Assembly: GCA_016700415.1 (NCBI GenBank)
Contig: CP065018.1
Coordinates: forward strand, 2,672,001 to 2,736,000
Origin: Flavobacteriales bacterium
GTDB lineage: Bacteria > Bacteroidota > Bacteroidia > Flavobacteriales_F > PHOS-HE28
Direction of reading: 5' to 3'
Length of the DNA stretch: 64,000 nucleotides
Positions 16,659-25,243 of the stretch are shown one piece after another (position 1 is the stretch's first letter; each line of letters opens with the position of its first letter). Below the pieces are notes generated by a model, which was given only the letters and a program-made list of their open reading frames with translations, searched no databases and was not told the origin of the DNA. Position numbers and translations under genes: made by a program.

Positions 16659-18434
16659 CTACAATTTCAGGCTGACCCGCGTGCCGGTCGGTGCTCCTTG
16701 CCCGTCCTTGAGGTCCACCACGTGGAAGGCCCCTTCGTTATCGAGGCGTTCGGTGAGCAACTGCAAGCGTTCACTCGTGAGCTGCAGGCCCAGGGACCGT
16801 CTTCCGGGTGTGGGCACCTTGTCGGTCCGGCCCATGCCGTTGTCCTCCACGGTACAGGTGATCGCACCGTCTTTTTCCGCGAAGAAGACTTCCAATCGTT
16901 TGGGGCCGGACCTTGGTGCCAAGCCATGCCAGATCGCGTTCTCCACGAAGGGCTGCACCATCAGGGACGGGATCAGCGGCTCATCATCGATCAGGGCTTG
17001 GTCCGCGGTGATCGACCACGTGAAGTCATCACCCAAGCGCAGTTGTTCCAGCTTCACGTAGTCCTCAAGGAAGGCGATCTCTTCCTCCAACGTGATGCGG
17101 TCGCGCACGCTGTGCTCCAGCACGGTACGGAGCAACCGCGCGAAGCCTTCGAGGTATTCATCGGCACGTTCGTGGTCGCCTTTCAGGGAGAGCGCACGGA
17201 TCGCGTTCAGGCAATTGTGGATGAAGTGGGGATCCATCTGCGTGCGCAACACCTTCATGCGTAGCAGGGCGTTGATCTCCTCGATGCGCGAACGTTGTTC
17301 CTTCAGCTCGCTGTTCAGCTGTTCCAGCACCACCGAATAGCGGCGTTTCTGTCGCAGGCTGCGCCACACGAGCACTACTGCGGCCAAGGCAAGCAATGCG
17401 AGCGCGAGGCTTCCATACAGCTGGATGTTGCGCAGCCGAAGTCGTTCCTCCTGTGCGTGCGCCTGCGCATCGAGCCGTTGGATCTCCTCTTCCTTCAGCT
17501 TCGTCCCGAAGCGTGTCTCCAGTTCGAGCAACTGTTCGTTCATGGAGCGGTCGAACAAGGTGTCCTGCAGGTCGCGCGCCTGCTTGATCAGCTTGAAAGC
17601 GCCGGCATTGTCGCCCATGGCTTCCAGGATGTCCGCCCGCACTTCCGCAAGTTCGATGGCCAGGTCCAGTGCGCCGCCGCTCGTGTTGTTCAGGGAATCA
17701 CTTTCATTCAGCACGTTCAATGCCTCTTTGTACCGCTGTGCATGCATCAAGGACTGCCCCAGGTTGTTCAGTGCCCATGCCCTGTTGCGCAGATCGGCAC
17801 TGTCCAGTTCCGCCGCAACTTGTTGCAGCAGCAATGCCGCTTCATGATGATCGCCCTGTGCACTGAGCACACTGGCCAGGTTGCCCATGAGGGCCTGTTT
17901 CACCGGATGCTTGCGGTCACCAAGCAAATGCAACCCCTCGCGGTAGAAGTAGATCTCCGAGTCGGGTTTTTCCAGTCGACTGTACATGCTGCCCATGCTG
18001 TTTAGGGCGAGCGCAAGTTGGATGGTGTCCTTACCGTAGGCTTGAGCAGTTGCCAGGTGCTCGCGTCGATGGCGGTCCGCTTCCTCGTAGTGCCGCCCTT
18101 CCACGTTGAACTTGGTGAGCTGGTAGAGCGAACCGAGCATGCGGCTGGAGTCGCGTAACGCATACGCGATCAATAAGCCCTGCTGCGCGTGCGATATGGC
18201 GCCCAAGGCATCGTTGTTGGCGCTCAATGCGAATGCCAACTGCCACTCCGCTTCGTAGCGCGGAATGCCCGGCCCCGGCGGAAGTTGCTTGAGCAGGTCG
18301 ATGGCCACCTGCTGCAAGGAATCCATCTCACCGGCGGCCCGCAAGCTCGCCATCCGTTCCACGGCAGTGCCTGTATCCTGGGCGCGCGCGGCACCGAGAA
18401 GCAATACGAGCCATACGAACGTCCAGCGGCGCAT
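16659..18434 (-). CDS. LytS-like sensor histidine kinase with TPR periplasmic region
   Basis: A 591-residue sensor kinase. It has an N-terminal signal sequence (MRRWTFVWLVLLLGAARA), a large periplasmic region of about seven TPR-like repeats, one membrane helix (YGSLALALLALAAVVLVW), a coiled coil (LEQLNSELKEQRSRIEEI), then the His_kinase domain with MDPHFIHNCLNAI (phosphoacceptor H near residue 405). The ATP-binding domain follows (MVQPFVENAIWHGL; EDNGMGR). This is the usual Bacteroidota kinase partner of LytTR regulators and the regulator gene follows immediately. The stimulus is unknown; TPRs suggest protein-protein sensing. Confidence 0.92.
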   Translation of the reverse strand: MRRWTFVWLVLLLGAARAQDTGTAVERMASLRAAGEMDSLQQVAIDLLKQLPPGPGIPRYEAEWQLAFALSANNDALGAISHAQQGLLIAYALRDSSRMLGSLYQLTKFNVEGRHYEEADRHRREHLATAQAYGKDTIQLALALNSMGSMYSRLEKPDSEIYFYREGLHLLGDRKHPVKQALMGNLASVLSAQGDHHEAALLLQQVAAELDSADLRNRAWALNNLGQSLMHAQRYKEALNVLNESDSLNNTSGGALDLAIELAEVRADILEAMGDNAGAFKLIKQARDLQDTLFDRSMNEQLLELETRFGTKLKEEEIQRLDAQAHAQEERLRLRNIQLYGSLALALLALAAVVLVWRSLRQKRRYSVVLEQLNSELKEQRSRIEEINALLRMKVLRTQMDPHFIHNCLNAIRALSLKGDHERADEYLEGFARLLRTVLEHSVRDRITLEEEIAFLEDYVKLEQLRLGDDFTWSITADQALIDDEPLIPSLMVQPFVENAIWHGLAPRSGPKRLEVFFAEKDGAITCTVEDNGMGRTDKVPTPGRRSLGLQLTSERLQLLTERLDNEGAFHVVDLKDGQGAPTGTRVSLKL

Positions 18435-18536
18435 GGGGTGAAGATCGTCACGATCCGTGCATAGGACGCGAGAAGCGCTCCTCGATCATCGCATCGGCAC
18501 CTGCGGCCGACCCTCCCTTCGATGGTCCCATGTCCC

Positions 18537-19748
18537 TCACTCCCGCCAAGTCAAATAAGCGGAGACTAACCAATGATTGAGTTCATTGGCCTTGCCGTCC
18601 CATTGCTGGGCCTCCGGAATGGCGATGGACAACACGTGTTCTCCGGGTCCCAGGTCATGCAGCTCCATCACTACGGGGTCTGCCATGCTTCCCGGGCACC
18701 ATCCCGAGCGGGACAGGTCCGAGGAGGCCAGTGATTGTTCCTCCGGCTTTCCGTGGTAATCCTTGGTCTTCACCCGCCACACCCCTGAGGTGGGATTGAA
18801 GCGGCGGAAACTTGCACAATCGTCACGCCATGGGGTGAAGGCCTTGACCAGGCTGTCGTCCAACGAGATCCTGTTCTCCTTCCGGACGAATTCATCCCCA
18901 CCCTCATGGCCACCATGGCCGGTGGTGATGTAGTGCAGTTGGACGTCCTTGGCGGAGTCGGGCAGGTTGAAGGGGACGTCCAGCGGCCCATCGTGAAAGG
19001 CTGCGTACGCCCTTTGCGGATGCACGTACCTGACGGTGTTGCACAGTGGGAGCACCTGTTGCTTTTTCACCAGGTCACCTGCGATATCACTCTCATCGAA
19101 GGTCAGTTCAACGGTGATCGAAAAGCCTTCCTTGGTCCAAGTGTCGATGTAACAGCCCAGCCAGACCTCGCCTTCCAACGCGCTGAGCAAGGGAGTGATG
19201 TCCGCCTCCCAGGTGACGCTCTTCTCCCATTGCGGCACATAGATCGGCGGCCTTACCCGTGCCGTATCGCTGAAATGCCCGATGCCAAAGGGTGTCATGA
19301 AGCGGAGGAGCTCGATCGCCGGTGCATAGCCGGCTTGCGCCACCACGCCCGGGTATCCGGTGGTATCCATCGGAAGGGTCCCGTTCTCCACCTGCTGGAA
19401 AAGGGGAAGGTCCGCACCGGGCAAGATGAAGAGCGAACCGGCTTTGTCCCACGGGTCACCGAGCGAGACCAAGCGCATGCGGAGATGTACGTCCACCCGT
19501 TTATCGAAATGAGGGACGGTGATCTTGGTCATCACGACCCTTCCCGCATCCAGCCGGAGCAGTCCGTAGGTATCCGGCGCCTCGCCTTTCTTCCAGGCCG
19601 TGTCGAACCGCACGTGGCAGGTATCGAAAACAGAGATCACCACATCGCCGTTCGACACCGGGCCTTTCGGAGCAGGAGTGGTGCATGCTGAAGTACCGAG
19701 CAGCAGGAGAGCTATGAACGAGCAGTAGGTGGAATGCATCGTGTTCAT
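18537..19748 (-). CDS. PNGase F-like peptide-N-glycosidase, lipoprotein
   Basis: A 403-residue protein beginning at the ATG at 19748 (or 19739). Sequence upstream in the same frame belongs to the broken hicA. The signal peptide ends in a lipobox (LLLLGTSAC), so it should be lipid-anchored. The C-terminal half matches PNGase F: TTGHGGHEGGDEF, then FRRFNPTSGVW and SRSGWCPGS. PNGase F removes N-linked glycans by cleaving the glycosyl-asparagine bond. The N-terminal half has the paired jelly-roll-like composition expected. Catalytic residues cannot be confirmed without alignment. It may serve glycoprotein scavenging. Confidence 0.78.
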   Translation of the reverse strand: MNTMHSTYCSFIALLLLGTSACTTPAPKGPVSNGDVVISVFDTCHVRFDTAWKKGEAPDTYGLLRLDAGRVVMTKITVPHFDKRVDVHLRMRLVSLGDPWDKAGSLFILPGADLPLFQQVENGTLPMDTTGYPGVVAQAGYAPAIELLRFMTPFGIGHFSDTARVRPPIYVPQWEKSVTWEADITPLLSALEGEVWLGCYIDTWTKEGFSITVELTFDESDIAGDLVKKQQVLPLCNTVRYVHPQRAYAAFHDGPLDVPFNLPDSAKDVQLHYITTGHGGHEGGDEFVRKENRISLDDSLVKAFTPWRDDCASFRRFNPTSGVWRVKTKDYHGKPEEQSLASSDLSRSGWCPGSMADPVVMELHDLGPGEHVLSIAIPEAQQWDGKANELNHWLVSAYLTWRE

Positions 19749-19810
19749 CGCTTGGCGCGATAGCCGTCCGTTGTGTTCCGGCAATTTGCCATGAGGAGGC
19801 AAAGGTCGGA
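19749..19810. repeat. Duplicated gene-leader sequence, copy A
   Basis: About 62 bases directly upstream of the PNGase-like start are similar to 22157-22219, which lie directly upstream of the C5-methyltransferase start. Shared phrases on the plus strand are GATAGCCGTC, GTTGTGTT and GGCAAAG. The two copies face the same way relative to their genes. They may carry a shared promoter or mark a duplication end. Confidence 0.6.
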
Positions 19811-19845
19811 GATGGTGGGGTCGGTGCTGCTGAGGATGCCGGGCT

Positions 19846-20072
19846 TCAACGTGCTTTGAGGAACTCCTCCACATCAACTTCCGCTTACTTGAGTATGGCG
19901 CGCAACGTTCCTTCCGGCATGTCACCGGTGTGGTGGGTATTGTGGTATACCGTTTCGTTTGTTCACAATACCAGATCTCATGACTTCCCGCCGCTTGGCG
20001 GTGGAAGATGAATCCGAAGCGCTTCAACCGGGAAATGATCTCACGGTAGCGGAAACCGCCGAGCCGACCCAT
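19846..20072 (-). pseudogene. hicA: HicA-type toxin, inactivated by frameshift and nonsense mutation
   Basis: The first 46 codons read as a good HicA toxin (YREIISRLKRFGFIFHRQ, GSHEIWY, catalytic histidine in the GSH motif, TTIP). One base is then missing near 19931-19937. Shifting frame restores the expected continuation HHTGDMPEGTLRAILK. That frame then meets TAA where the family has a glutamine, followed by AEVDVEEFLKAR and a TGA at 19846-19848. Two independent lesions make an active mRNA interferase very unlikely. The start shares one base with the hicB stop. Confidence 0.8.
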
Positions 20073-20299
20073 CAGAACCCGATCACTAAGGGGTGATCGA
20101 AGTTGTCGCCGAACTCGACCGCTTTAATGTCGGTGTCCGGTTCACTGGATTCGATGAGCTTCTTCGCTACATCACGTGCGATCTCCAAGGTCTCGGCTAT
20201 GGTACGCCCTTGCGCCACCAAGCCCTGCAACGAATCGGAAGTGGCGAGATAGAAGCCTTCCGGCAGCTTCTCTATGTGCAGAATGATCTTGCGTTCCAA
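20072..20299 (-). CDS. hicB: HicB family antitoxin
   Basis: A 75-residue HicB-type antitoxin. It has the partial RNase H-like fold typical of the family: a beta hairpin (KIILHIEKLPEGFYLATSDSLQGLVAQG), then a helix (TIAETLEIARDVAKKLIES). Its partner hicA immediately downstream is broken, so this antitoxin is an orphan. Such an orphan could still repress its promoter or counter related toxins elsewhere, but it has no C-terminal DNA-binding domain in view. The order antitoxin-toxin is one of the two found in hic loci. Confidence 0.82.
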   Translation of the reverse strand: MERKIILHIEKLPEGFYLATSDSLQGLVAQGRTIAETLEIARDVAKKLIESSEPDTDIKAVEFGDNFDHPLVIGF

Positions 20300-20340
20300 G
20301 CATCTAAGTTAATTGATCATAGTGACAATGGCATTTCCGA

Positions 20341-20560
20341 CCCCGGCGCGCGGCTTAACGATAACCTCACGGCTCTGCCCTGTGCCCGGCACTTGATCCG
20401 CCATTGGCGGGTTCCGCCAATGGTCCATGTGTCCGCTCTCTTTCAGGTGGTCCGCAGCGCACATCTTGAAGGTTTATACATGATGTGTGGAGATGCGTTG
20501 AAGATGGCCGGAGGCCGCAAGGGATGGGCACTCGGGAACCCCGGATGAGGCACCGGGGCC
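20341..20560. repeat. Long direct repeat, copy A (left flank of restriction pair)
   Basis: About 200 bases closely matching 22319-22535 in the same orientation. Both share CACGGCTCTGCCCTGTGCCC, CTCTCTTTCAGGTGGTCCGC, TTGAAGGTTTATACATGATG and TGGCCGGAGGCC. The gap 20300-20612 consists almost entirely of this repeat and has no convincing gene. The tail CGAGCGCCGGTG is also found in a third, partial copy near 33.3 kb. Confidence 0.85.
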
Positions 20561-20612
20561 GAGCGCCGGTGTGGGGAGGTGGTTGCCATAGGAGAGCTTC
20601 GGGGAGCAGTGA

Positions 20613-21197
20613 TCACCCCTTCGCCTGCTTCGGAAACTTCTGCAGTAACCACTTCAGCACATCCAACTGGTCCTTGGCCGGAGCACGTCGCACCTGTGCG
20701 ATCAGTTTGATCGCATCCGGTCGGTTCAAGGTCAGGTTCGAGGCCCCTTCGTTACACACAGAACAGATCGCACGCAAGTTGTTCGGGCTGTCATCCCCGC
20801 CCATTGACTTGTCGATGATGTGGCCCAAGTGTAGACGGGTCTTGCGCCCGTTGTCATAAGGATGTGGTTCCCCGGCAGCAGCGCCACACATCTGACATGT
20901 GAAGCCATTCCGGTCCAATACGTGGGCGCGGGTCTCTTTCGAGATATTGCGCTCAAAGGCAGGCTTGGGTTTGGCGGAAAGCAAAATGTATTGCCCTGGC
21001 TTCAGGTCACTGCGGTCGTTGTGGGTTTGGATATCGTAGCCCTCTTCATTCCGCAATTCACGGATCCGTCGACCGAACTCATTGGTGCCTCCCGAAACTT
21101 CGAATAGCGTTGCAGAGTCGAGTACCTCGCCGACATTCTCCAGAAAGTATCGGCGTAGTTTGGATCTTGCCCCTTCGCCACGTTTCGCCTTCGCCAT
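20613..21197 (-). CDS. HNH endonuclease, probable restriction partner of the C5 methyltransferase
   Basis: A 194-residue protein starting at the ATG at 21197, which shares one base with the methyltransferase stop (TGATG); a GTG at 21200 is the alternative. The N-terminal third resembles a winged helix (ATLFEVSGGTNEFGRRIREL). The C-terminal part is an HNH nuclease: CQMCGAAAG, LHLGHIIDKSMGG, NNLRAICSVCN. The coupling to a cytosine methyltransferase and the HNH domain point to a type II restriction enzyme. The recognition site is unknown. The pair lies between direct repeats, so it was probably acquired. Confidence 0.82.
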   Translation of the reverse strand: MAKAKRGEGARSKLRRYFLENVGEVLDSATLFEVSGGTNEFGRRIRELRNEEGYDIQTHNDRSDLKPGQYILLSAKPKPAFERNISKETRAHVLDRNGFTCQMCGAAAGEPHPYDNGRKTRLHLGHIIDKSMGGDDSPNNLRAICSVCNEGASNLTLNRPDAIKLIAQVRRAPAKDQLDVLKWLLQKFPKQAKG

Positions 21198-22150
21198 CAC
21201 GCCACCATAACGGTCCGTTGTGCCGCCAACTCGAACATCCGTGCAATGCTCCTTCCGACTGCTTCAGCCACCGGTGGAGGAAATGCATTGCCCACCTGTC
21301 GGTAAGCTGCCGTCTTCCTTCCTGTGAAATGCCAATCGTCCGGGAAGCCTTGGATGCGGGCCACCATGCGAACGGTTAGCCGTGGGTTGCCGACGAAGCC
21401 GCGCTCGGGTGCTTCTTCCGCGATCGTCCGACCTTCCACACCCAACTGTGCCCATGCCATTCGGGCACGTGTCGGGCCGAGGTCCGGACCGCCGTGCTTC
21501 TTGGATCCGCCTACGATCGTGGGTGCAATGGACTGCGCACCAGCCGCCCATTGTTCTGCCTTCTTCCAACCGTTCGCGGCCATCAGGTCAACAAGCGTAT
21601 CACCGACGGTGCGAACAGATGTGTTCAATTTCTCTGGCCAAGTGAAGTGATCGGCATCATCGGAACGCAAGGCGACGATCACCACGCGTGGGCGTAGTTG
21701 CGGAACGCCATGGTCCGAGGCATGGAACAGTTTGATGTCCGGCACGTAGCCCAGCTTCCGGAAGTTCTTGAAGAGCTTGGTCCTGTAGTCCGCGAACGAG
21801 GGGTCAAGGAAGCCGCGGACGTTCTCCAGCAGCACGGCACGTGGCCGCATCTCGTCCGTTAGGCGCAGCGCTTCGGGGAATAGGTCGCGCTCATCCTTGG
21901 CCCCTAACTGTTTGCCGGCCACCGAGAACGGCGGACAAGGAACACCGCCCGCAAGCAGATCGATACCCTTGTACGGTCGGCCATCGAACTGCGTGACATC
22001 GCCGTGCAGCACATTCCACTCCGGGCGGTTGCTCCGCAACGTCGCGCAGCAGGCATCATCGATCTCCACCAAGGCCTCATGCCCAAAGCCAGCCCGCTCC
22101 AACCCCAGGGACTGGCCTCCCGCACCGGCACAGATCTCTACACTTGTCAT
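21197..22150 (-). CDS. DNA (cytosine-5) methyltransferase
   Basis: A 317-residue C5 methyltransferase. Motif I (VEICAGAGGQSLGLERAG, with glycine loop), motif IV with catalytic Cys72 (GGVPCPPFS), motif VI (LLENVRG), motif VIII (QLRPRVVIVAL) and motifs IX-X (RIQGFPDDWHF; YRQVGNAFPPPVA) are all present in order. It transfers methyl from AdoMet to cytosine C5. Between VIII and IX lies a short variable target recognition domain. It is translated with the downstream HNH gene as a type II restriction-modification pair. Length is usual for the family. Confidence 0.95.
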   Translation of the reverse strand: MTSVEICAGAGGQSLGLERAGFGHEALVEIDDACCATLRSNRPEWNVLHGDVTQFDGRPYKGIDLLAGGVPCPPFSVAGKQLGAKDERDLFPEALRLTDEMRPRAVLLENVRGFLDPSFADYRTKLFKNFRKLGYVPDIKLFHASDHGVPQLRPRVVIVALRSDDADHFTWPEKLNTSVRTVGDTLVDLMAANGWKKAEQWAAGAQSIAPTIVGGSKKHGGPDLGPTRARMAWAQLGVEGRTIAEEAPERGFVGNPRLTVRMVARIQGFPDDWHFTGRKTAAYRQVGNAFPPPVAEAVGRSIARMFELAAQRTVMVA

Positions 22151-22156
22151 CTTCTT

Positions 22157-22219
22157 CGCTTGACGGGATAGCCGTCAGTTGTGTTTCGGCAACTTAATCA
22201 CGCGAGGGCAAAGATCAGA
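22157..22219. repeat. Duplicated gene-leader sequence, copy B
   Basis: About 63 bases immediately upstream of the methyltransferase start, similar to 19749-19810. On the minus strand it contains GATCTTTG, a weak TAnnTTTG-like element, which in copy A reads GACCTTTG. A shared promoter is possible but unproven. Confidence 0.55.
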
Positions 22220-22318
22220 CATTGTGAGGTGGGCAAGTTGTACACAACGAAGGCGCAGATCTCAGATACGGACCAGTGATTGAACAGCTTCGTTTTCCAT
22301 AGCTGTTAAACGCTCCAC

Positions 22319-22535
22319 CCCCGGCGCTCGGCTTTACAATAACCTCACGGCTCTGCCCTGTGCCCGGCGCTTGATCCGCCTCGGGCGGGCTCCGCCAATG
22401 GTCCATTCGTCCGCTCTCTTTCAGGTGGTCCGCAGCGCACATCTTGAAGGTTTATACATGATGTGTGGAGATGCGTTGAAGATGGCCGGAGGCCGGAAGG
22501 GATGGGCACTTGGGAAACCCCGAGCGCCAGTATAG
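22319..22535. repeat. Long direct repeat, copy B (right flank of restriction pair)
   Basis: This is the second copy of the ~200-base direct repeat found at 20341-20560. It differs by scattered substitutions and lacks a short segment near its end, where GGGAAACCCCGAGCGCC directly joins parts that are separated in copy A. The gap 22151-22615 holds this repeat and the duplicated leader, and no gene that I can support. Confidence 0.85.
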
Positions 22536-22615
22536 GACCTGTCCCGCCTTGGTGCGAACTGCGGGAGGGGGGTACATTCGCCAGCTGTGACGCAGTGGCT
22601 TAACAATTTGAACGA

Positions 22616-23434
22616 ATGACTCTTCTCGTTTCATGGATTGGAGTAGATTATAGGAAGATTTCCTCCCTCTACATCGCAAGTGATAGTCGAATTTCTTGGT
22701 CGTCTTCTGCGAACTACGATAGAGGACGAAAAGTGTTTGGTTGTGCCAAAGAGCCAATTGTGGTGGGTTACTGTGGAGATGTGCTTTTCCCTTCACAAGT
22801 GTTAGGTCAGGTTGTAGAAGCAGCGGACTGTGGTGTCCTTTTCTCGGAAACCAGCTCCAACGATACTCGACTCGATGCTGTTGAAAGCATGATCAAGTGC
22901 TGCTTACAGGAGTATATTCTAGGGGCTTCAAGACTTGCAGGTGACTCTGTGGAATTCTTGTTGGCCTCAAGAGCAAGTGAATCCGACTTTCTCTGTCGCA
23001 CACTAAGATGGACAAGTAAGACGAATGCATGGGAAATGAAGACTGAAGTCTTCAAGCCTCACTCGTACACTTTAGCCGTCCTTGGATCAGGAGCTGCTAT
23101 TTTCAGAAGGAGGTTCGAAGAGTACCAAAGTGGGAATGACCGGAAGACAAGTCGGGCGGCTTATCAGTGCCTATGTCATGCATTGGCCGATGAGATGGAT
23201 AATTTCTGCGGTGGGGCACCTCAACTAGTTGGTTTGTACAACAGAGGTCCCGCACGAAGGTTCGGGATAGTTCACCAAGGCCGTCGGTTCTTGCATGGCG
23301 TTGAGATACCGGAGAATGCTGATATTAACTTTGATGGAGTGGAATGGAGGAATGACCTTTTTGAACGCTGCGATCCACGAACAAAGATGATTTTGGAAGG
23401 GGCACAACGACAACCCAATCCTTTGAGATATTGA
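22616..23434 (+). CDS. Hypothetical protein, possibly Ntn-hydrolase/proteasome-like
   Basis: A 272-residue protein I cannot name with certainty. The start MTLLVSWIGVD, followed by LYIASDSRISW and a PIVVGYCGDVLFP strand-turn, resembles the N-terminal beta-sandwich of proteasome/HslV-like Ntn hydrolases, where Thr2 after Met removal would be the nucleophile. No signal peptide or membrane segment is visible. Base composition is clearly more AT-rich than the chromosome (roughly 42-48% GC by eye), suggesting transfer. It begins right after repeat copy B and converges on the IS-split gene. Ntn-like proteins occur in some defence loci, but a role here is speculative. Confidence 0.5.
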   Translation: MTLLVSWIGVDYRKISSLYIASDSRISWSSSANYDRGRKVFGCAKEPIVVGYCGDVLFPSQVLGQVVEAADCGVLFSETSSNDTRLDAVESMIKCCLQEYILGASRLAGDSVEFLLASRASESDFLCRTLRWTSKTNAWEMKTEVFKPHSYTLAVLGSGAAIFRRRFEEYQSGNDRKTSRAAYQCLCHALADEMDNFCGGAPQLVGLYNRGPARRFGIVHQGRRFLHGVEIPENADINFDGVEWRNDLFERCDPRTKMILEGAQRQPNPLRY

Positions 23435-23496
23435 AGAGGCGATTCCCTGGGCGTCCACTGGTCTTTGACCATCCAGATTGGGCGTGCTAGTGCTTG

Positions 23497-23524
23497 GTAG
23501 GGTTGGCGGGAAACTGCCAGCCCT
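23497..23524. terminator. Hairpin between converging genes
   Basis: TAGGGTTGGC (23497-23506) pairs with GCCAGCCCTA (23515-23524) with one G-U pair around an eight-base loop. It lies 62 bases past the Ntn-like gene stop and overlaps the stop codon of the IS-split minus-strand gene. No T-run follows, so termination is only likely. Confidence 0.4.
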
Positions 23525-23855
23525 ATCTACCGGGGTTGGGTCCATCAGTTACCCCAAGTGGATTGCCCATTCGGTAGGATTGAATGCCATTGACACCCCT
23601 CTCGATGCAGACCACCACTTTGTACAATGAAGGCGAGCCCGTCCAAAGCCATTCACCAATCATAGAAGCCTTGCCGGGAATGGTTGCGATATTAGCCTCT
23701 TCTCGAACTTCATCTGGTTCGCGAAGGCCATCAAGAAGACTACCGACGGTGCCAGCTGCGAGATCTGGTATCGCAGTGAACGAGGTACCCACGGGATGTA
23801 AGTGATCAAATGTCAAGTTCACAGCGCTTCTTCTTGTTGATCCCGTGAACCCATG
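23523..23855 (-). pseudogene. 3' part of an unknown gene split by the IS element
   Basis: This is the C-terminal part (about 108 codons, ending at 23523) of a gene whose 5' part is at 25244-25846. If the IS and one 9-base target duplication are removed, the frame continues without a stop: HGF joins TGSTRRSAVNLTFDHLHP. The encoded stretch includes IPDLAAGTVGSLLDGL, a conserved-looking segment. I cannot assign the family with confidence. A GTG at 23822 could allow a fragment to be translated, but a functional product is doubtful. Confidence 0.65.
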
Positions 23856-25243
23856 GAGAGTATTCTGAAAAGTGTGTCAAGGATAGTTTGACAAACCATT
23901 CAGAAACTTGCCCCATGAAAAAGAGAAAAGTTGAAAAAGAGAAGGCGTTCGACTACGCCAAGTTCGAGCAAGAAGCCATCCAAGGATTGACAGAAGGCAA
24001 GGGCCTGATCGGAGAACACGGTGTGCTCACGGGCATGATCGGCCGCCTGCTTTCCGCCGCCTTCGAAGGGGAGATGGACGCGCATTTGGACCAGGAGAAG
24101 AAGCGGAGCAATAGGCGCAACGGCTACACCGACAAGACCGTGAGAACGGCACTGGGTCCCGTTTCGGTCAGGCCTCCGCGAGACCGCAACGGCAGTTTTG
24201 AGCCGACGATCATCAAGAAGTGGGACCGGTCGCTGGCCCCCGAACTGGAGAACCAGATCCCCGCATCTGTACGGCAAGGGCACCAGCTACGAGGACATTG
24301 GGGACCATCTAAAGAAGATGTACGGGGTGAGCTACTCCCCATCGTTCATCAGCTCGATCACCGACCGGGTGTTCGAGGAGATCGAGACATGGCGCAACCG
24401 CCCGCTGGAAGAGGTGTACGTGGTCATTTATCTCGATGCGGTCCACTACAAGGTCCGGGAGAATAGAAAGGTGTTGACCAAAGCCGTTTACTCGGTATAC
24501 GGGGTGAGGATGGACGGGGAACGTGATGTTCTCGGCTTGTTCATCGGCGATGCGGAAGGAGCACGCCATTGGGCGCGCGTTCTGGAGAACATCAAGGACC
24601 GCGGGGTAAAGGACGTGCTGTTCTTCAGCGTGGACGGCCTGAACGGCTTCAGCGAGGCGATCCAAGGCGTATTCACGCGAGCGGTCGTACAGCGCTGCAT
24701 CGTCCATATGGTGCGCACCAGCTTGAAGTTCGTCTCTTGGAAGGACTACAAGACAGTTTGCCAAGGACTGCGTTCGATCTACCAGCAGGATAGTCCCGAA
24801 GCGGCCTGGGAAAAGCTCCAGGAGTTCAAGCGGGAATGGGTAGGGAGATATCCGGAGATCGCGGCCAAGTGGGAGAAAGACTGGTGCGAGCTAAGCCCGT
24901 TCTTTGATCATCCCGATGCCATACGCAGGGTGATCTACACCACGAACCCGGTGGAGGCCCTGCACCGCATTCTTCGCAAGGCCACCAAGACCAAGGGTGC
25001 GTTCATCAGCGAAAGTGCCTTGGAGAAGCAATTATATTTGACACTTAAGCACAACGAGAAAAGCTGGAAGAGAAAGGTCCGCAGCTGGCCGCAGATCCTT
25101 CAGTCGTTGAGCAACATGTACCCCGAAAGATTGGCCCATGTGCTGGTCTGAGGATCCGGCACGGAGACATTCTCCTTTGGCTTGGGGCCAGGAGAATGTC
25201 ACCGTGCCTCAGTGCAGATTGACACACATTTCGGAATACTCCC
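23856..25243 (+). mobile_element. IS256-family insertion sequence, 1388 bp
   Basis: The ends are imperfect inverted repeats of 25 bases (23856-23880 and 25219-25243; 22 of 25 match, inner part GTGTGTCAA). They are flanked by a perfect 9-base direct repeat GAACCCATG (23847-23855 and 25244-25252), as expected for the 8-9-base duplication of IS256 elements. Inside is one transposase gene with a frameshift. The element inserted into a minus-strand gene and broke it. Confidence 0.93.
23888..25151 (+). pseudogene. IS256-family (Mutator-type) transposase with a frameshift
   Basis: A transposase of about 400 residues in two frames. The first part (from 23888, more likely ATG 23915) runs through GMIGRLLSAAFEGEMDAHL and RNGYTDKTVRT to ELENQI. 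The second part resumes at LYGKGTSYEDIGDHL and continues to the stop at 25151. One extra C in the run CCCC (24259-24262) explains the break. The DDE residues lie in VIYLDAVHYK, FFSVDGLNGF and NPVEALHRI, with the family signature VVQRCIVHMVR. It may be an inactivating mutation, a sequencing error or, less likely, programmed frameshifting. Confidence 0.88.

Noticed and set aside
20341..22535. Possible attachment sites of a phage or integrative element
   Set aside because: The direct repeats are long, but there is no integrase, tRNA or phage gene between or beside them; a recombination cassette fits better.
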